Shown in pieces: positions 1-7,007 of a DNA stretch of 27,777 nt (its first letter is position 1; every line of letters starts with the position of its first letter). The stretch is from JAGXFP01 sp039714535 (GTDB lineage: Bacteria; Desulfobacterota; Desulfobulbia; Desulfobulbales; JAGXFP01), in assembly GCA_039714535.1 (NCBI GenBank), contig JBDLJC010000047.1, positions 1 to 27,777 of the forward strand, in the 5' to 3' direction. The notes beneath the pieces are model-generated. The model was not told the origin of the DNA. It saw only the letters and a list, made by a program, of their open reading frames with translations, and searched no databases. The position numbers were made by a program, and so were the translations under genes.

Positions 1-144
1 TGAGGAAAGGTAGAACTTTGGAACACGTAGTAGCCGCGAGCGGTGAGGCGTCATTGCAAGGGCCGAAAACAACTATCTGAATCAGTGCTCTACTCTACCT
101 AAATTGCCATTAAATATTAAGAATAAAAATTACCGCCCTTATAG
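1..144. other. left-edge intergenic sequence, no recognisable gene
   Basis: The first 144 bases contain no convincing reading frame on either strand. The stretch turns AT-rich from about 105 onward, just before the terminator hairpin at 145. It may be the flank of a gene that lies outside the window, but nothing identifies it. Confidence 0.4.
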
Positions 145-186
145 AAAAAGACCTCCCAACCGTTTAAATGGCTGGGAGGTCTTTTT
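145..186. terminator. bidirectional rho-independent terminator
   Basis: A long hairpin runs from A145 to T186. The arm AAAAAGACCTCCCA pairs with TGGGAGGTCTTTTT; after one A-C mismatch two more C-G pairs close an 8-base loop (162-169). The A-run on one side and T-run on the other let it work in both directions. It lies 49 bases past the stop of the minus-strand two-CW gene and would end that transcript. Confidence 0.85.
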
Positions 187-234
187 GCCTGGTGAGCTAA
201 ACGGCACGACCAGAAGACTCAAAGCCCACTATAC

Positions 235-429
235 TTAGGCTAATTGGGCATAGAAACTACAGGAACTCTTGCAACTATTTATTTTATCCATGTAGCTACC
301 CTGAATTTCACCGCGACAGTGTGTGCCTTTGACGCTAAAACATATGCGACCTTGATTTGGATAGGCCGGGCAGACTGATTCCTTGCCGCATTTCAATTCT
401 TCCCAACAATTTCGTTTTTGGTCAGACAT
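235..429 (-). CDS. small cysteine-rich two-CW domain protein
   Basis: This 64-residue protein has no signal peptide or membrane segment and is probably cytoplasmic. It has seven cysteines (8, 14, 20, 30, 38, 53, 57) in the order NCWEELKCG, CPAYPNQGRIC, GTHCRG and CKSSCSFY. That is the two-CW type of motif, which to my recollection also appears attached to chemoreceptors and kinases in Desulfobacterota. Here it stands alone, and the second CW has become CF. Metal or iron-sulfur binding or redox sensing is an inference from cysteine spacing; no function is established. The ATG at 429-427 is preceded by GGAGG (complement of 439-443). A sigma-54-type promoter lies about 57 bases upstream, and the gene diverges from a sigma-54 activator, its likely regulator. 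The terminator at 145-186 ends the transcript. Confidence 0.8.
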   Translation of the reverse strand: MSDQKRNCWEELKCGKESVCPAYPNQGRICFSVKGTHCRGEIQGSYMDKINSCKSSCSFYAQLA

Positions 430-485
430 GGTTCACTTCCTCCGTAAGATTTGATAATAACGTTTTTGTTGTCGGCATCTAGAGA

Positions 486-500
486 GCAACTAAGATGCCA
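486..500 (-). promoter_or_regulatory. sigma-54 (-24/-12) promoter for the two-CW gene
   Basis: Read on the minus strand the sequence is TGGCAT-CTTAG-TTGC followed by T. It matches the sigma-54 consensus TGGCAC-N5-TTGC at all but one defined base and keeps the invariant GG and GC at the correct spacing. Transcription would start near 474, giving a leader of about 44 bases before the ATG at 429. A 7-bp inverted repeat (GGCATCT 474-480 / AGATGCC 493-499) overlaps it. A sigma-54 activator gene lies immediately on the other side. Confidence 0.75.
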
Positions 501-577
501 ACAGTAGCAGCTATTCTCGTGTCTCCAGATAACAAGCTGTTTTTATTGGGTGTATTTAAGTAACTTCAGAAATGGCA

Positions 578-687
578 TTAACACGAAAGCCTTTTTGTGT
601 TAACTAATACTAGCGATTCAGGTTAACGGTGTTAACTGTCTGCTTAACACTGCTAACAGTCTTTGGGTTATTAACAGTGGGCTTAAC
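578..687. promoter_or_regulatory. array of TTAAC boxes, candidate enhancer/operator of the activator
   Basis: TTAAC-type boxes occur at 578-582, 599-604 (GTTAAC), 622-627 (GTTAAC), 631-636 (GTTAAC), 644-648, 653-657 (CTAAC), 671-675 and 683-687. Boxes at 622/631 and 644/653 form two pairs, each with 9-base spacing, and the pairs are 22 bases (about two helical turns) apart. The array lies roughly 105-215 bases upstream of the predicted start of the sigma-54 promoter, a normal enhancer distance, and runs up to the activator's own ATG. This suggests target activation plus autoregulation. Binding by this particular protein is inferred. Confidence 0.55.
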
Positions 688-690
688 GTT

Positions 691-2070
691 ATGTTGAAAA
701 AACTAGACAACGCATTTTGGGAAACCATCATCGATACTATCCAGGAGGGATTGATGCTGGTTAGCCCTGACGGTGAAATCCTCTACGTCAACAAGGCCTT
801 TGAAGGTCTTCTTGGCTATAAATTCGCAGAGCTGAAAGGAAAGACCTGTGCACTATTTGAATGCAGTGACTGCGCTCAGGCAAGAGCCAATGGTCTCGCT
901 CAGTTTTGTTCGTTATTCAAAAAGGGCAGTTGGCGCCGGAAAGAGTGTGTTTTTCAGCGGAAAGACGGTGAGTCAGTCCATCTCTTGAAAAGCGCCGACG
1001 TCATCAGGGATGAAAAAGGAGAAATCGTTGTTGGGGTCGAGACCTTGGTTGATTTGAGTCAGGTGGTCGCAGGTAAGAAAGTCATAGATAATCTCCGGCA
1101 GCAATTAAACAGTACAGCCGGTTTTAAAAAATTCATTGGCAATTCCAGAATCATGCGGAGAGTTTTTGATATGGCCACGAGCGCGGCCCACTCCGATGCC
1201 CATGTGCTAATTCTGGGTGAATCCGGGACCGGTAAGGAGTTGATGGCCGCAGCCATTCATGAAATAAGTGACAGGGCCGATGGTCCGTTTATTAAGGTTA
1301 ATTGTGCCTCTTTGAATGACAATCTTCTTGAAAGTGAATTGTTCGGGCATGTCAAGGGGGCCTTTACCGGAGCGGATGGTAGTCGAGTGGGCCGCTTTGA
1401 GGCAGCCAATGGCGGTAGTATCTTCCTGGATGAAATTGGCGATATCCCGATGACCACCCAGACCAAATTGCTTCGGGTCCTCCAGGAAAAAGAGATCGAA
1501 AAGGTTGGAGATCATCGCCCGATCAAGATCGATGCTCGCATAATAACGGCGACCAACAAAGATCTGAGCAGACTTATCGCCGAAAATTTGTTTCGCGAGG
1601 ATCTTTTTTATCGGATCGGCGTCATTCCGATCATTATTCCCCCGCTCAGAGATCGATCTAATGATATTCCTCTGCTGGCCGAAAATTTCATCAAAAGGCT
1701 AAAAAAACGAAGCAAAAAAAAGAAGGTGGAGGGGATCAGTACTGAGGTGCTGGAGACACTTATTCAATATCGTTGGCCCGGTAATATCCGTGAACTGATG
1801 AATGCCATCGAATACGCCTTCGCCCTATGTCCCGGCGGGATGATCGGCCCGCAGCATTTGCCTGCGCACTTTCAGGGGCAGGCCCTGGCCGTTCCTGCTG
1901 CGATTAAGCAAAACGGCAACATAATGGAAAAAGATCAGCGGCAGCAACTGATCGAGGCCTTGGAAAATTCCGACTGGAACAGATCGCGTGCGGCCGAAAT
2001 ACTTGGAGTCAGTCGGGTCACGGTCTGGAAAAGAATGAAGAAGTATGGGGTGCAGGAAAATCCTAGGTAG
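691..2070 (+). CDS. sigma-54-dependent activator: PAS (Cys-rich) - AAA+ - Fis HTH
   Basis: This 459-residue bacterial enhancer-binding protein should activate sigma-54 RNA polymerase by ATP hydrolysis. A PAS sensor (about 10-122) carries cysteines at 53, 58, 61, 73 and 86. The AAA+ domain follows: Walker A GESGTGKE (176-183), sigma-54-contacting GAFTGA (223-228), Walker B IFLDEIGD (244-251), and FREDLFYR (301-308) in the arginine-finger region. A Fis-type helix-turn-helix lies at about 420-455. There is no receiver domain, so the signal is probably sensed directly by PAS; redox or metal sensing is inferred from the cysteines. The start has only a weak ribosome site (GTGGG about 9 bases upstream) and abuts the TTAAC array. 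The likely target is the divergent two-CW gene. Family assignment is secure; the signal is not. Confidence 0.95.
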   Translation: MLKKLDNAFWETIIDTIQEGLMLVSPDGEILYVNKAFEGLLGYKFAELKGKTCALFECSDCAQARANGLAQFCSLFKKGSWRRKECVFQRKDGESVHLLKSADVIRDEKGEIVVGVETLVDLSQVVAGKKVIDNLRQQLNSTAGFKKFIGNSRIMRRVFDMATSAAHSDAHVLILGESGTGKELMAAAIHEISDRADGPFIKVNCASLNDNLLESELFGHVKGAFTGADGSRVGRFEAANGGSIFLDEIGDIPMTTQTKLLRVLQEKEIEKVGDHRPIKIDARIITATNKDLSRLIAENLFREDLFYRIGVIPIIIPPLRDRSNDIPLLAENFIKRLKKRSKKKKVEGISTEVLETLIQYRWPGNIRELMNAIEYAFALCPGGMIGPQHLPAHFQGQALAVPAAIKQNGNIMEKDQRQQLIEALENSDWNRSRAAEILGVSRVTVWKRMKKYGVQENPR

Positions 2071-2307
2071 AAGAGACGGAAAAAGGGGCACCCGTCAGGT
2101 TCAAGACATTTGAGGCAGGCAGGTGATCTGGTTATTCGTAACTGGTTACCCCTTGGACGGTGGTAGAGGTTGTAGGGTTCTGGCCAAAATAACGAAGATT
2201 TTTTCTAGATTTGCGTTCTGAAATTTTACTGCATTTTTAATCATTTTTTAAATGCCTGAATTCTAGTTTCAAGTGCAACTATTCGGAATTGCTGTGAGAG
2301 GTATGCA
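2071..2307. other. intergenic region with small dyads
   Basis: The 237 bases hold no gene or strong terminator. Visible structures are a GTAAC-TG-GTTAC dyad near 2139-2150 and an AT-rich hairpin GCATTT (2231-2236) / AAATGC (2250-2255) with a 13-base loop. No sigma-54 or clear sigma-70 promoter was found for the next gene. Confidence 0.4.
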
Positions 2308-3036
2308 GTGGCTAGGGAACAGGGTTCACCGGGGGATATGGATACATCCAGACAAGAGTTGTGGCAGCGGTTTTTTGAAAATCAGATATGGCAAGTGCTG
2401 CTTCTGGCAGCGGTGTTTGCCTCAGCCTTGTTTGGCTATGATTTTATTGCAGTACCGCACGGGCAATGGCTGGGATTAAGTACCAGACAATGGTTTTTAA
2501 TTGTTATTATAACCCCTGTTGTTCATCAGTTCTATATCTGGCTTTGCTGGCGGGGAGAGCTCTACTTCAAGGCCTTGTCCAGGATTTTTGGTGATCATGC
2601 CTACAGCGTTTTCTCGATTATCTTTCTTCTGCTCATTGGCATCCGTTTTTTCTCTATTTTCGCTGTCTGTGTGGCTGATTATCAGAGCCTTTCGATGCCT
2701 TTTGTAACCCGGTTAATTGCAGCATTTATCCTGCATTTGCCCGCAATGTATGCGATGTATTCTGTTTTACAATATTTCGGGTTTGAGAGGATTCCCGGCG
2801 AGGATCATTTTGCGCCGGAGAAATACAGAAACAAGCCTTTTGTGCAGCAGGGGATGTATAAGTACTCTGCAAACGTGATGTATGTTTATGCTGGTTTAAT
2901 CTTCTGGGCCGCAGCCATTCTATGCGGATCAAAGGCAGGTTTGATCGCTTCCGCATACATGTATGCCACGGTCTGGACCCATTATTTCTGTACTGAGAAA
3001 CCTGATATCAAATATATTTATTCGTCAACGCTGTGA
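2308..3036 (+). CDS. multi-pass membrane protein, weakly isoprenylcysteine/phospholipid methyltransferase-like
   Basis: This 242-residue protein has about five to six hydrophobic segments (roughly 29-49, 61-81, 98-122, 132-157, 188-223), so it is an inner-membrane protein. The C-terminal pattern (GMYKYSANVMY, a hydrophobic hairpin, then HYFCTEKPDIKYIY) resembles the layout of the isoprenylcysteine/phospholipid methyltransferase fold. However, the usual RHPMY signature is replaced by ANVMY, so catalytic activity is doubtful. The start is a GTG with GAGAGG six bases upstream (2296-2301). An ATG at 2338 (residue 11) is the alternative. It follows the sigma-54 activator in the same direction with 237 bases between, so co-regulation is possible but not shown. 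The family call is tentative. Confidence 0.65.
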   Translation: MAREQGSPGDMDTSRQELWQRFFENQIWQVLLLAAVFASALFGYDFIAVPHGQWLGLSTRQWFLIVIITPVVHQFYIWLCWRGELYFKALSRIFGDHAYSVFSIIFLLLIGIRFFSIFAVCVADYQSLSMPFVTRLIAAFILHLPAMYAMYSVLQYFGFERIPGEDHFAPEKYRNKPFVQQGMYKYSANVMYVYAGLIFWAAAILCGSKAGLIASAYMYATVWTHYFCTEKPDIKYIYSSTL

Positions 3037-3066
3037 CTATAATTTCGGGGAGATCTTACTTGGTTA

Positions 3067-3246
3067 TTAAAACTCGATCTCTTCTTTAAGGCTCCTGACC
3101 AGAAATGTTGTGGCCGCTTCGCTGCAGAGCAAATCTTCAAGATTGTCCGGTACACACTCTATATCTTTGCTGAGTTTACCCTTCCAACTGTGGTTTGAGG
3201 CCTCTTTCCGTTTCAGGATTGGCTTTTTGGGCGTTGGCGGGTACAA
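3067..3246 (-). CDS. possible small antisense-side ORF, 59 codons, unrecognised
   Basis: On the minus strand a frame from a TTG at 3246-3244 to a TAA at 3069-3067 encodes 59 residues. It has a basic N-terminal part (PPTPKKPILKRKE) and an acidic C-terminal part (CVPDNLEDLLC ... SLKEEIEF). The composition looks protein-like and the frame stays open without a stop upstream into the rph 5' end, but no ATG or clear ribosome site is present and I recognise no family. It could be a gene remnant, a real small protein or chance. It overlaps the predicted rph promoter. Confidence 0.25.
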   Translation of the reverse strand: MYPPTPKKPILKRKEASNHSWKGKLSKDIECVPDNLEDLLCSEAATTFLVRSLKEEIEF

Positions 3247-3247
3247 T
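3219..3247 (+). promoter_or_regulatory. sigma-70 promoter of rph-tgt-yajC
   Basis: A -35 TTGGCT (3219-3224) and a -10 TACAAT (3242-3247) are separated by exactly 17 bases. The predicted start near 3254 lies about 44 bases before the rph ATG. It fits the first gene of the operon. Confidence 0.55.
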
Positions 3248-3297
3248 CCCCATCTCTTTAAAAAACAGTTATGAAAATAAGTAGAAGGAGAATTTGC

Positions 3298-4008
3298 ATG
3301 CGAAGCAACAACCGGGCGGATAATGAGATCCGACCCCTGTCAGTTGAATATAATTTCCAGCATCAGGCCGATGGCTCGGTGTTGATTAAGATGGGCAACA
3401 CCCATGTTCTCTGTGCGGTCAGTGTTGAGGAGAAGGTTCCCCCTTTTCTGGTTGGCAAGGATAAGGGTTGGATCACTGCCGAGTATGCAATGCTGCCCGG
3501 TTCCACCAATACCAGGGCCAAGCGGGAGACCAATGGCCGCTCGGGTCGGAGCATGGAGATCCAGCGCTTGATTGGCCGCTCGCTACGGATGATGGTCGAT
3601 CTGGTTGATATCGGAGAGCGAACTCTGCGGGTCGATTGTGATGTGCTGAATGCCGATGGCGGCACTCGCACCGCCTCGATTACCGGGGCGTCTCTGGCCG
3701 TGCGTACTGCCTTGCAGAGGCTGGTCAAAAAAGGTCTGCTGGCCAAGATGCCGGAACTGACTCCGGTGGCGGCGATCAGTGTCGGCGTGGTTGGGGGCCA
3801 CTGCCTGCTTGATCTTGATTATAGTGAGGATTCAAGCGCGGAGGTGGATGCCAATTTCGTGATGACCGGGGACGGTCGTTTGATCGAGGTCCAGGGCAGT
3901 GCCGAAGGCGCGCCCTTTGCCCGGGAAGACTTTAACAAGATGCTCGATCTGGCCGCTCATGGTCTTGGTGATCTGGTGAAACTCTGGGAGACCGGCCGGA
4001 ATGACTGA
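3298..4008 (+). CDS. rph: ribonuclease PH
   Basis: RNase PH is a phosphorolytic 3'-to-5' exoribonuclease that trims tRNA precursors, releasing nucleoside diphosphates; it works as a hexameric ring in the cytoplasm. The 236-residue product has the usual family length and begins in the typical way (MRSNNRADNEIRPLS). It shows the conserved substrate and phosphate-binding segments GRSGRSMEIQRLIGRSLR and DLDYSEDSSAEVDANFV. The ATG at 3298 is chosen because AAGGAG (3285-3290) sits seven bases before it; an upstream in-frame ATG at 3271 would add nine poorly conserved residues and put the ribosome site inside the gene. The stop overlaps the tgt start by eight bases, which implies translational coupling. 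Confidence 0.95.
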   Translation: MRSNNRADNEIRPLSVEYNFQHQADGSVLIKMGNTHVLCAVSVEEKVPPFLVGKDKGWITAEYAMLPGSTNTRAKRETNGRSGRSMEIQRLIGRSLRMMVDLVDIGERTLRVDCDVLNADGGTRTASITGASLAVRTALQRLVKKGLLAKMPELTPVAAISVGVVGGHCLLDLDYSEDSSAEVDANFVMTGDGRLIEVQGSAEGAPFAREDFNKMLDLAAHGLGDLVKLWETGRND

Positions 4009-5113
4009 TTCACCTTTTACCCTACACAGCCGCTCCAGCCAGTGCGCGGCCCGGCGCGGTGAAGTCCAGACCGCCCACGGCGTGATTCAGACCCCGGTCT
4101 TTATGCCGGTCGGCACCCAGGCCACGGTCAAAGGGATTACCCCGGAGAATCTTAAGGAGTTGGGCGCCCAGATTATTCTCGGCAATACCTATCATCTCTT
4201 TATCCGGCCCGGCCATGAACTGATCCGCCAACTGGGCGGCCTTCATAAATTCATGAACTGGGACGGCCCGATCCTCACCGATAGCGGCGGATTCCAGATC
4301 TTCAGTCTGCGGGATCTGGCCAAGATCACCGAGGAGGGCGCCGCCTTCAAGTCCCATCTGGACGGCTCGAATCTGTTTCTCAGTCCCGAGGATGCGGTGA
4401 TGGTCCAGGAGGCCCTTGGTTCCGATATCATGATGTGCCTTGATACCTGTATCCCCTATCCGGCCAGCCGCGAGGAGATTATTAAAGGCACCGAGTTGAC
4501 CGGTCGCTGGGCCAAGCGCTGCCGGGATGCCCATACCAACCGGGAGCAGCTGCTGTTCGGCATTGTTCAGGGCGGCATGCATGAAGATCTGCGGGCTCGG
4601 GCCATTGATGAGTTGGTTGAGATTGGTTTTGACGGGTATGCCCTGGGTGGCCTCAGTGTCGGCGAACCACATGAGCAAATGATGGATATCACCGAGCACA
4701 CTGCCGCCATTATGCCCCAGGGTTTCCCGATCTATCTGATGGGGGTCGGTAAGCCCGAGGATCTGATCGAGGCGGTCTGGCGCGGGGTCGATATGTTCGA
4801 CTGTGTGATGCCGACCCGCAATGCCCGGAATGGAATGCTCTTTACATCGGAGGGCAGGCTTGTTATAAAAAACGCTCGATTCAAGGATGACCCGCGGCCG
4901 ATTGATGAGGCTTGCGACTGTTACGTCTGCAAGCATTATTCGCGGGCCTATCTGCGGCATCTGTATATGGCCAGGGAGATATTGTCCTCCCACCTCAACA
5001 CCATCCATAACCTGCATTATTATGTTAATCTGCTGGCTGGGATGAGGAAGGCCATTGAGGACGACTGTTTTGCCGAGTTCCGGCGCGATTTTTATTCCCG
5101 CCGACAGAAATAA
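4001..5113 (+). CDS. tgt: queuine tRNA-ribosyltransferase (tRNA-guanine transglycosylase)
   Basis: Tgt exchanges guanine-34 of GUN-anticodon tRNAs (Asp, Asn, His, Tyr) for the queuosine precursor preQ1. The 370-residue product has all hallmarks: general-base aspartate in DSGGFQ (D94), binding segment GGLSVGEP (216-223), nucleophile in DMFDCVMPTRNARNG (D267), and the zinc site C305, C307, C310 and H336. Its length matches bacterial Tgt (about 375). The ATG lies inside the last codons of rph in another frame, so the two genes are coupled. yajC follows after 40 bases, reproducing the common tgt-yajC neighbourhood. Confidence 0.97.
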   Translation: MTDSPFTLHSRSSQCAARRGEVQTAHGVIQTPVFMPVGTQATVKGITPENLKELGAQIILGNTYHLFIRPGHELIRQLGGLHKFMNWDGPILTDSGGFQIFSLRDLAKITEEGAAFKSHLDGSNLFLSPEDAVMVQEALGSDIMMCLDTCIPYPASREEIIKGTELTGRWAKRCRDAHTNREQLLFGIVQGGMHEDLRARAIDELVEIGFDGYALGGLSVGEPHEQMMDITEHTAAIMPQGFPIYLMGVGKPEDLIEAVWRGVDMFDCVMPTRNARNGMLFTSEGRLVIKNARFKDDPRPIDEACDCYVCKHYSRAYLRHLYMAREILSSHLNTIHNLHYYVNLLAGMRKAIEDDCFAEFRRDFYSRRQK

Positions 5114-5153
5114 CTATAAATTGTCATAAAATTTTAATGTGGAGGAACACAAC

Positions 5154-5498
5154 ATGGTTAGTCTTGCCTGGGCAGCTGATGCCGCTCCCGCCGCCGGCCC
5201 CGGAGGAATTGCTTCCTTTTTGCCGCTGATTCTTATCTTCGTTATCTTCTATTTCCTGCTGATCCGGCCCCAGCAGAAGAAGGTCAAGGACCACCAGACC
5301 TATATCTCTGCCCTTAAAAAAGGAGATAAGGTCATCACCAATGGCGGTATCCATGGTGAGATCACCGGCCTTACCGATACTGTGGTAACCCTGGAGATTG
5401 CCGATAACGTCAAGATTAAAATTTCCCGGCCCCATATTGCCGGCGCCCAAGGTACTACTATTGCTCCTGATGCCGATTGCGCTCCCGGAGGTGGTTGA
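5154..5498 (+). CDS. yajC: preprotein translocase subunit YajC
   Basis: YajC is a small inner-membrane accessory of the Sec translocon that associates with SecDF. The 114-residue product has an Ala/Pro-rich N-terminus, one membrane helix (about 20-41, ending IRPQQKK) and a compact C-terminal domain (GDKVITNGGIHGEI). The ATG at 5154 is chosen because GGAGG (5141-5145) lies eight bases upstream; an in-frame GTG at 5139 would overlap that site. secD and secF, which usually follow, are absent: a strong terminator starts 50 bases downstream. Confidence 0.95.
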   Translation: MVSLAWAADAAPAAGPGGIASFLPLILIFVIFYFLLIRPQQKKVKDHQTYISALKKGDKVITNGGIHGEITGLTDTVVTLEIADNVKIKISRPHIAGAQGTTIAPDADCAPGGG

Positions 5499-5548
5499 GC
5501 GATAAAGAAATAAATTCCATAGGGTATGGAAAAATTATGAACAAAAAA

Positions 5549-5578
5549 GCCGAGGGCGTAATGCCTTCGGCTTTTTTT
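5549..5578 (+). terminator. rho-independent terminator of rph-tgt-yajC
   Basis: GCCGAGGGC (5549-5557) pairs with GCCTTCGGC (5563-5571), with one G-U pair and a five-base loop, followed by seven T. It sits 50 bases after yajC. The A-run on the other side suggests some activity on the minus strand as well. Confidence 0.9.
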
Positions 5579-5772
5579 ATTGCTGCCTAAAAGCTCAGCA
5601 GCACCTCATCTTTGCCCGCTTGGACCTGCTCACATAGAAAAGACTATGCTTCGCAGGTCCAAACGACCAAGGTAGGCGAACGGAGAGAGACTCCGATCTA
5701 AGGCACTGTTGAACTTTTATGATAGTTATTGCTTGGCTGCTATGCCTTCTTCTGATGCTTTTCTCGGCAAAT
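5579..5772. other. non-coding gap between convergent yajC and trhP
   Basis: No gene is visible here. It contains the hairpin at 5620-5662 and the 10-mer ACTCCGATCT (5690-5699), which recurs in the element upstream of trhP (7019-7028). There is no second clear terminator on the trhP side. Confidence 0.5.
5620..5662. repeat. large imperfect hairpin
   Basis: TTGGACCTGC (5620-5629) is a perfect 10-bp inverted repeat of GCAGGTCCAA (5653-5662). An inner CATAG (5633-5637) / CTATG (5644-5648) stem extends it past a small internal loop. No T-run follows, so it is not a standard terminator. Its core (GCTC, ACATA, TATGC) resembles the core of the element near 7061-7074. It could be a REP-like intergenic repeat or an RNA processing signal at the 3' end of trhP. 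Confidence 0.55.
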
Positions 5773-6999
5773 CTAAATTTCTTTTCTTAAAAGGGCGCCG
5801 GTCTTCCATTCTGCTGGCGGCGGGTTCATGGTGAGCCGGACTGTGTTGCCTGGATTGGCTTTTTCGAGATGGTCGCCGTCTTCATTAAAAATTTTTATGA
5901 CCTTATGAAAGCTGCTGTTTAAGCCCTGACCGAGATATTCAATGGTTTGCCCAGGCTGTAGAGGGTTCCTGATATCAATCAGCGGCTTGGCGCCGCCCTC
6001 CATGATAATCCCGACCGGGTGATGGGTCGGGGCGATGTGGGTTTCATCGTAGAGCATGTCTTTTCGGTTCGGCGGGTCGGTCAGGAAATTTTCGGTATAG
6101 CCCCGGGAACCGATTTTGCCCAGTTCGGTCATGAAACGGTCTTCCAGCTGGGGCAGGCCATTGTTGGGCCAGTTGTCAAACAGCTGGTCCAGAGCGGCCC
6201 GGTAAACTCTGGTCACGGCCCCGGTATAGTAGATGGTTTTCATCCGGCCTTCGATCTTCAGGCAATCCACCCCGGCGTCAATCAGCTCCGGCAGTCGGTT
6301 CAGCAGGCAGAGGTCGCGGGAGTTGAAGATGTAGGTGCCCCGGTCATCTTCCTCGACCGGGAAGTACTGGCCGGGTCGCTTTTCTTCGACCAGATTATAA
6401 CTGTAGCGGCAGGGGTGGGCGCAATTGCCCTGATTGGCGCTACGACCGGTCAGGTAGCAGCTCAGGAGGCAGCGGCCGGAATAAGAGATGCAGATCGCGC
6501 CATGGGTGAAGACCTCGACCTCCAGGTTGGTACCATCTTTGATCTCGGTGATTTCGGCCAGGGAAAGTTCGCGGGCACCATTGAACCTTTTTACCCCCTG
6601 TTCCTGCCAGAATCGGGCGCTTTCCAGATTGGTGACATTGGCCTGGGTGGAGAGGTGGATCGGCAGGTCCGGCACCGTGGTTCTGGCGACCCGCATGATG
6701 CCGGGGTCGGAGATAATCAAGCCGTCTACCCCGGCTTGGCCGAGGGTTCTCAGATAACCGGGGAGGACATCGAAATCACGGTTATGGGCCAGGATGTTGA
6801 CGGTTACGTATACCTTGACCTGCCGGCTATGGGCATAGCTTACGGCCCGGCCAATCTCATCCTCTGAGAAATTGGTGGCATGGGCCCGGAGGCTGAACTG
6901 GCGACCGCCCAGATAAACAGCATCGGCGCCGTAATGGATAGCGGCTTGCATCTTGGCAAAGCTGCCGGCCGGGGCAAGTAGTTCTGGTTTTTTCAGCAT
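5773..6999 (-). CDS. trhP: U32-family tRNA uridine-34 hydroxylation protein (TrhP-like)
   Basis: The 408-residue protein belongs to peptidase family U32; its closest known relatives, E. coli YegQ/TrhP and B. subtilis YrrO, are needed for 5-hydroxyuridine formation at tRNA position 34. It starts MLKKPELLAPAGSF as in the family, carries the U32 signature EVFTHGAICISYSGRCLLS (about 162-180) and cysteines at 170, 177, 193 and 197 that could hold an iron-sulfur cluster, then EEKRPGQYFPVEED and DCLKIEGRMK. The ATG at 6999-6997 is chosen from this N-terminus; extension upstream would translate the repeat-like element. No Shine-Dalgarno is seen before it. mnmA, which modifies the same tRNA position, lies divergently. 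A protease role is unlikely. Confidence 0.9.
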   Translation of the reverse strand: MLKKPELLAPAGSFAKMQAAIHYGADAVYLGGRQFSLRAHATNFSEDEIGRAVSYAHSRQVKVYVTVNILAHNRDFDVLPGYLRTLGQAGVDGLIISDPGIMRVARTTVPDLPIHLSTQANVTNLESARFWQEQGVKRFNGARELSLAEITEIKDGTNLEVEVFTHGAICISYSGRCLLSCYLTGRSANQGNCAHPCRYSYNLVEEKRPGQYFPVEEDDRGTYIFNSRDLCLLNRLPELIDAGVDCLKIEGRMKTIYYTGAVTRVYRAALDQLFDNWPNNGLPQLEDRFMTELGKIGSRGYTENFLTDPPNRKDMLYDETHIAPTHHPVGIIMEGGAKPLIDIRNPLQPGQTIEYLGQGLNSSFHKVIKIFNEDGDHLEKANPGNTVRLTMNPPPAEWKTGALLRKEI

Positions 7000-7007
7000 A
7001 TTAATTT

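Noticed and set aside
578..687. CRISPR-like reading of the TTAAC boxes
   Set aside because: Repeats are only 5-6 bases with 3-20-base gaps; no cas genes; better explained as protein-binding sites.
3271..3297. Upstream ATG for rph at 3271
   Set aside because: The ribosome site AAGGAG at 3285-3290 would lie inside the gene and the nine added residues do not fit the family.
4022..5017. 331-codon open frame antisense to tgt
   Set aside because: Shadow of tgt, whose catalytic and zinc motifs are all on the plus strand.
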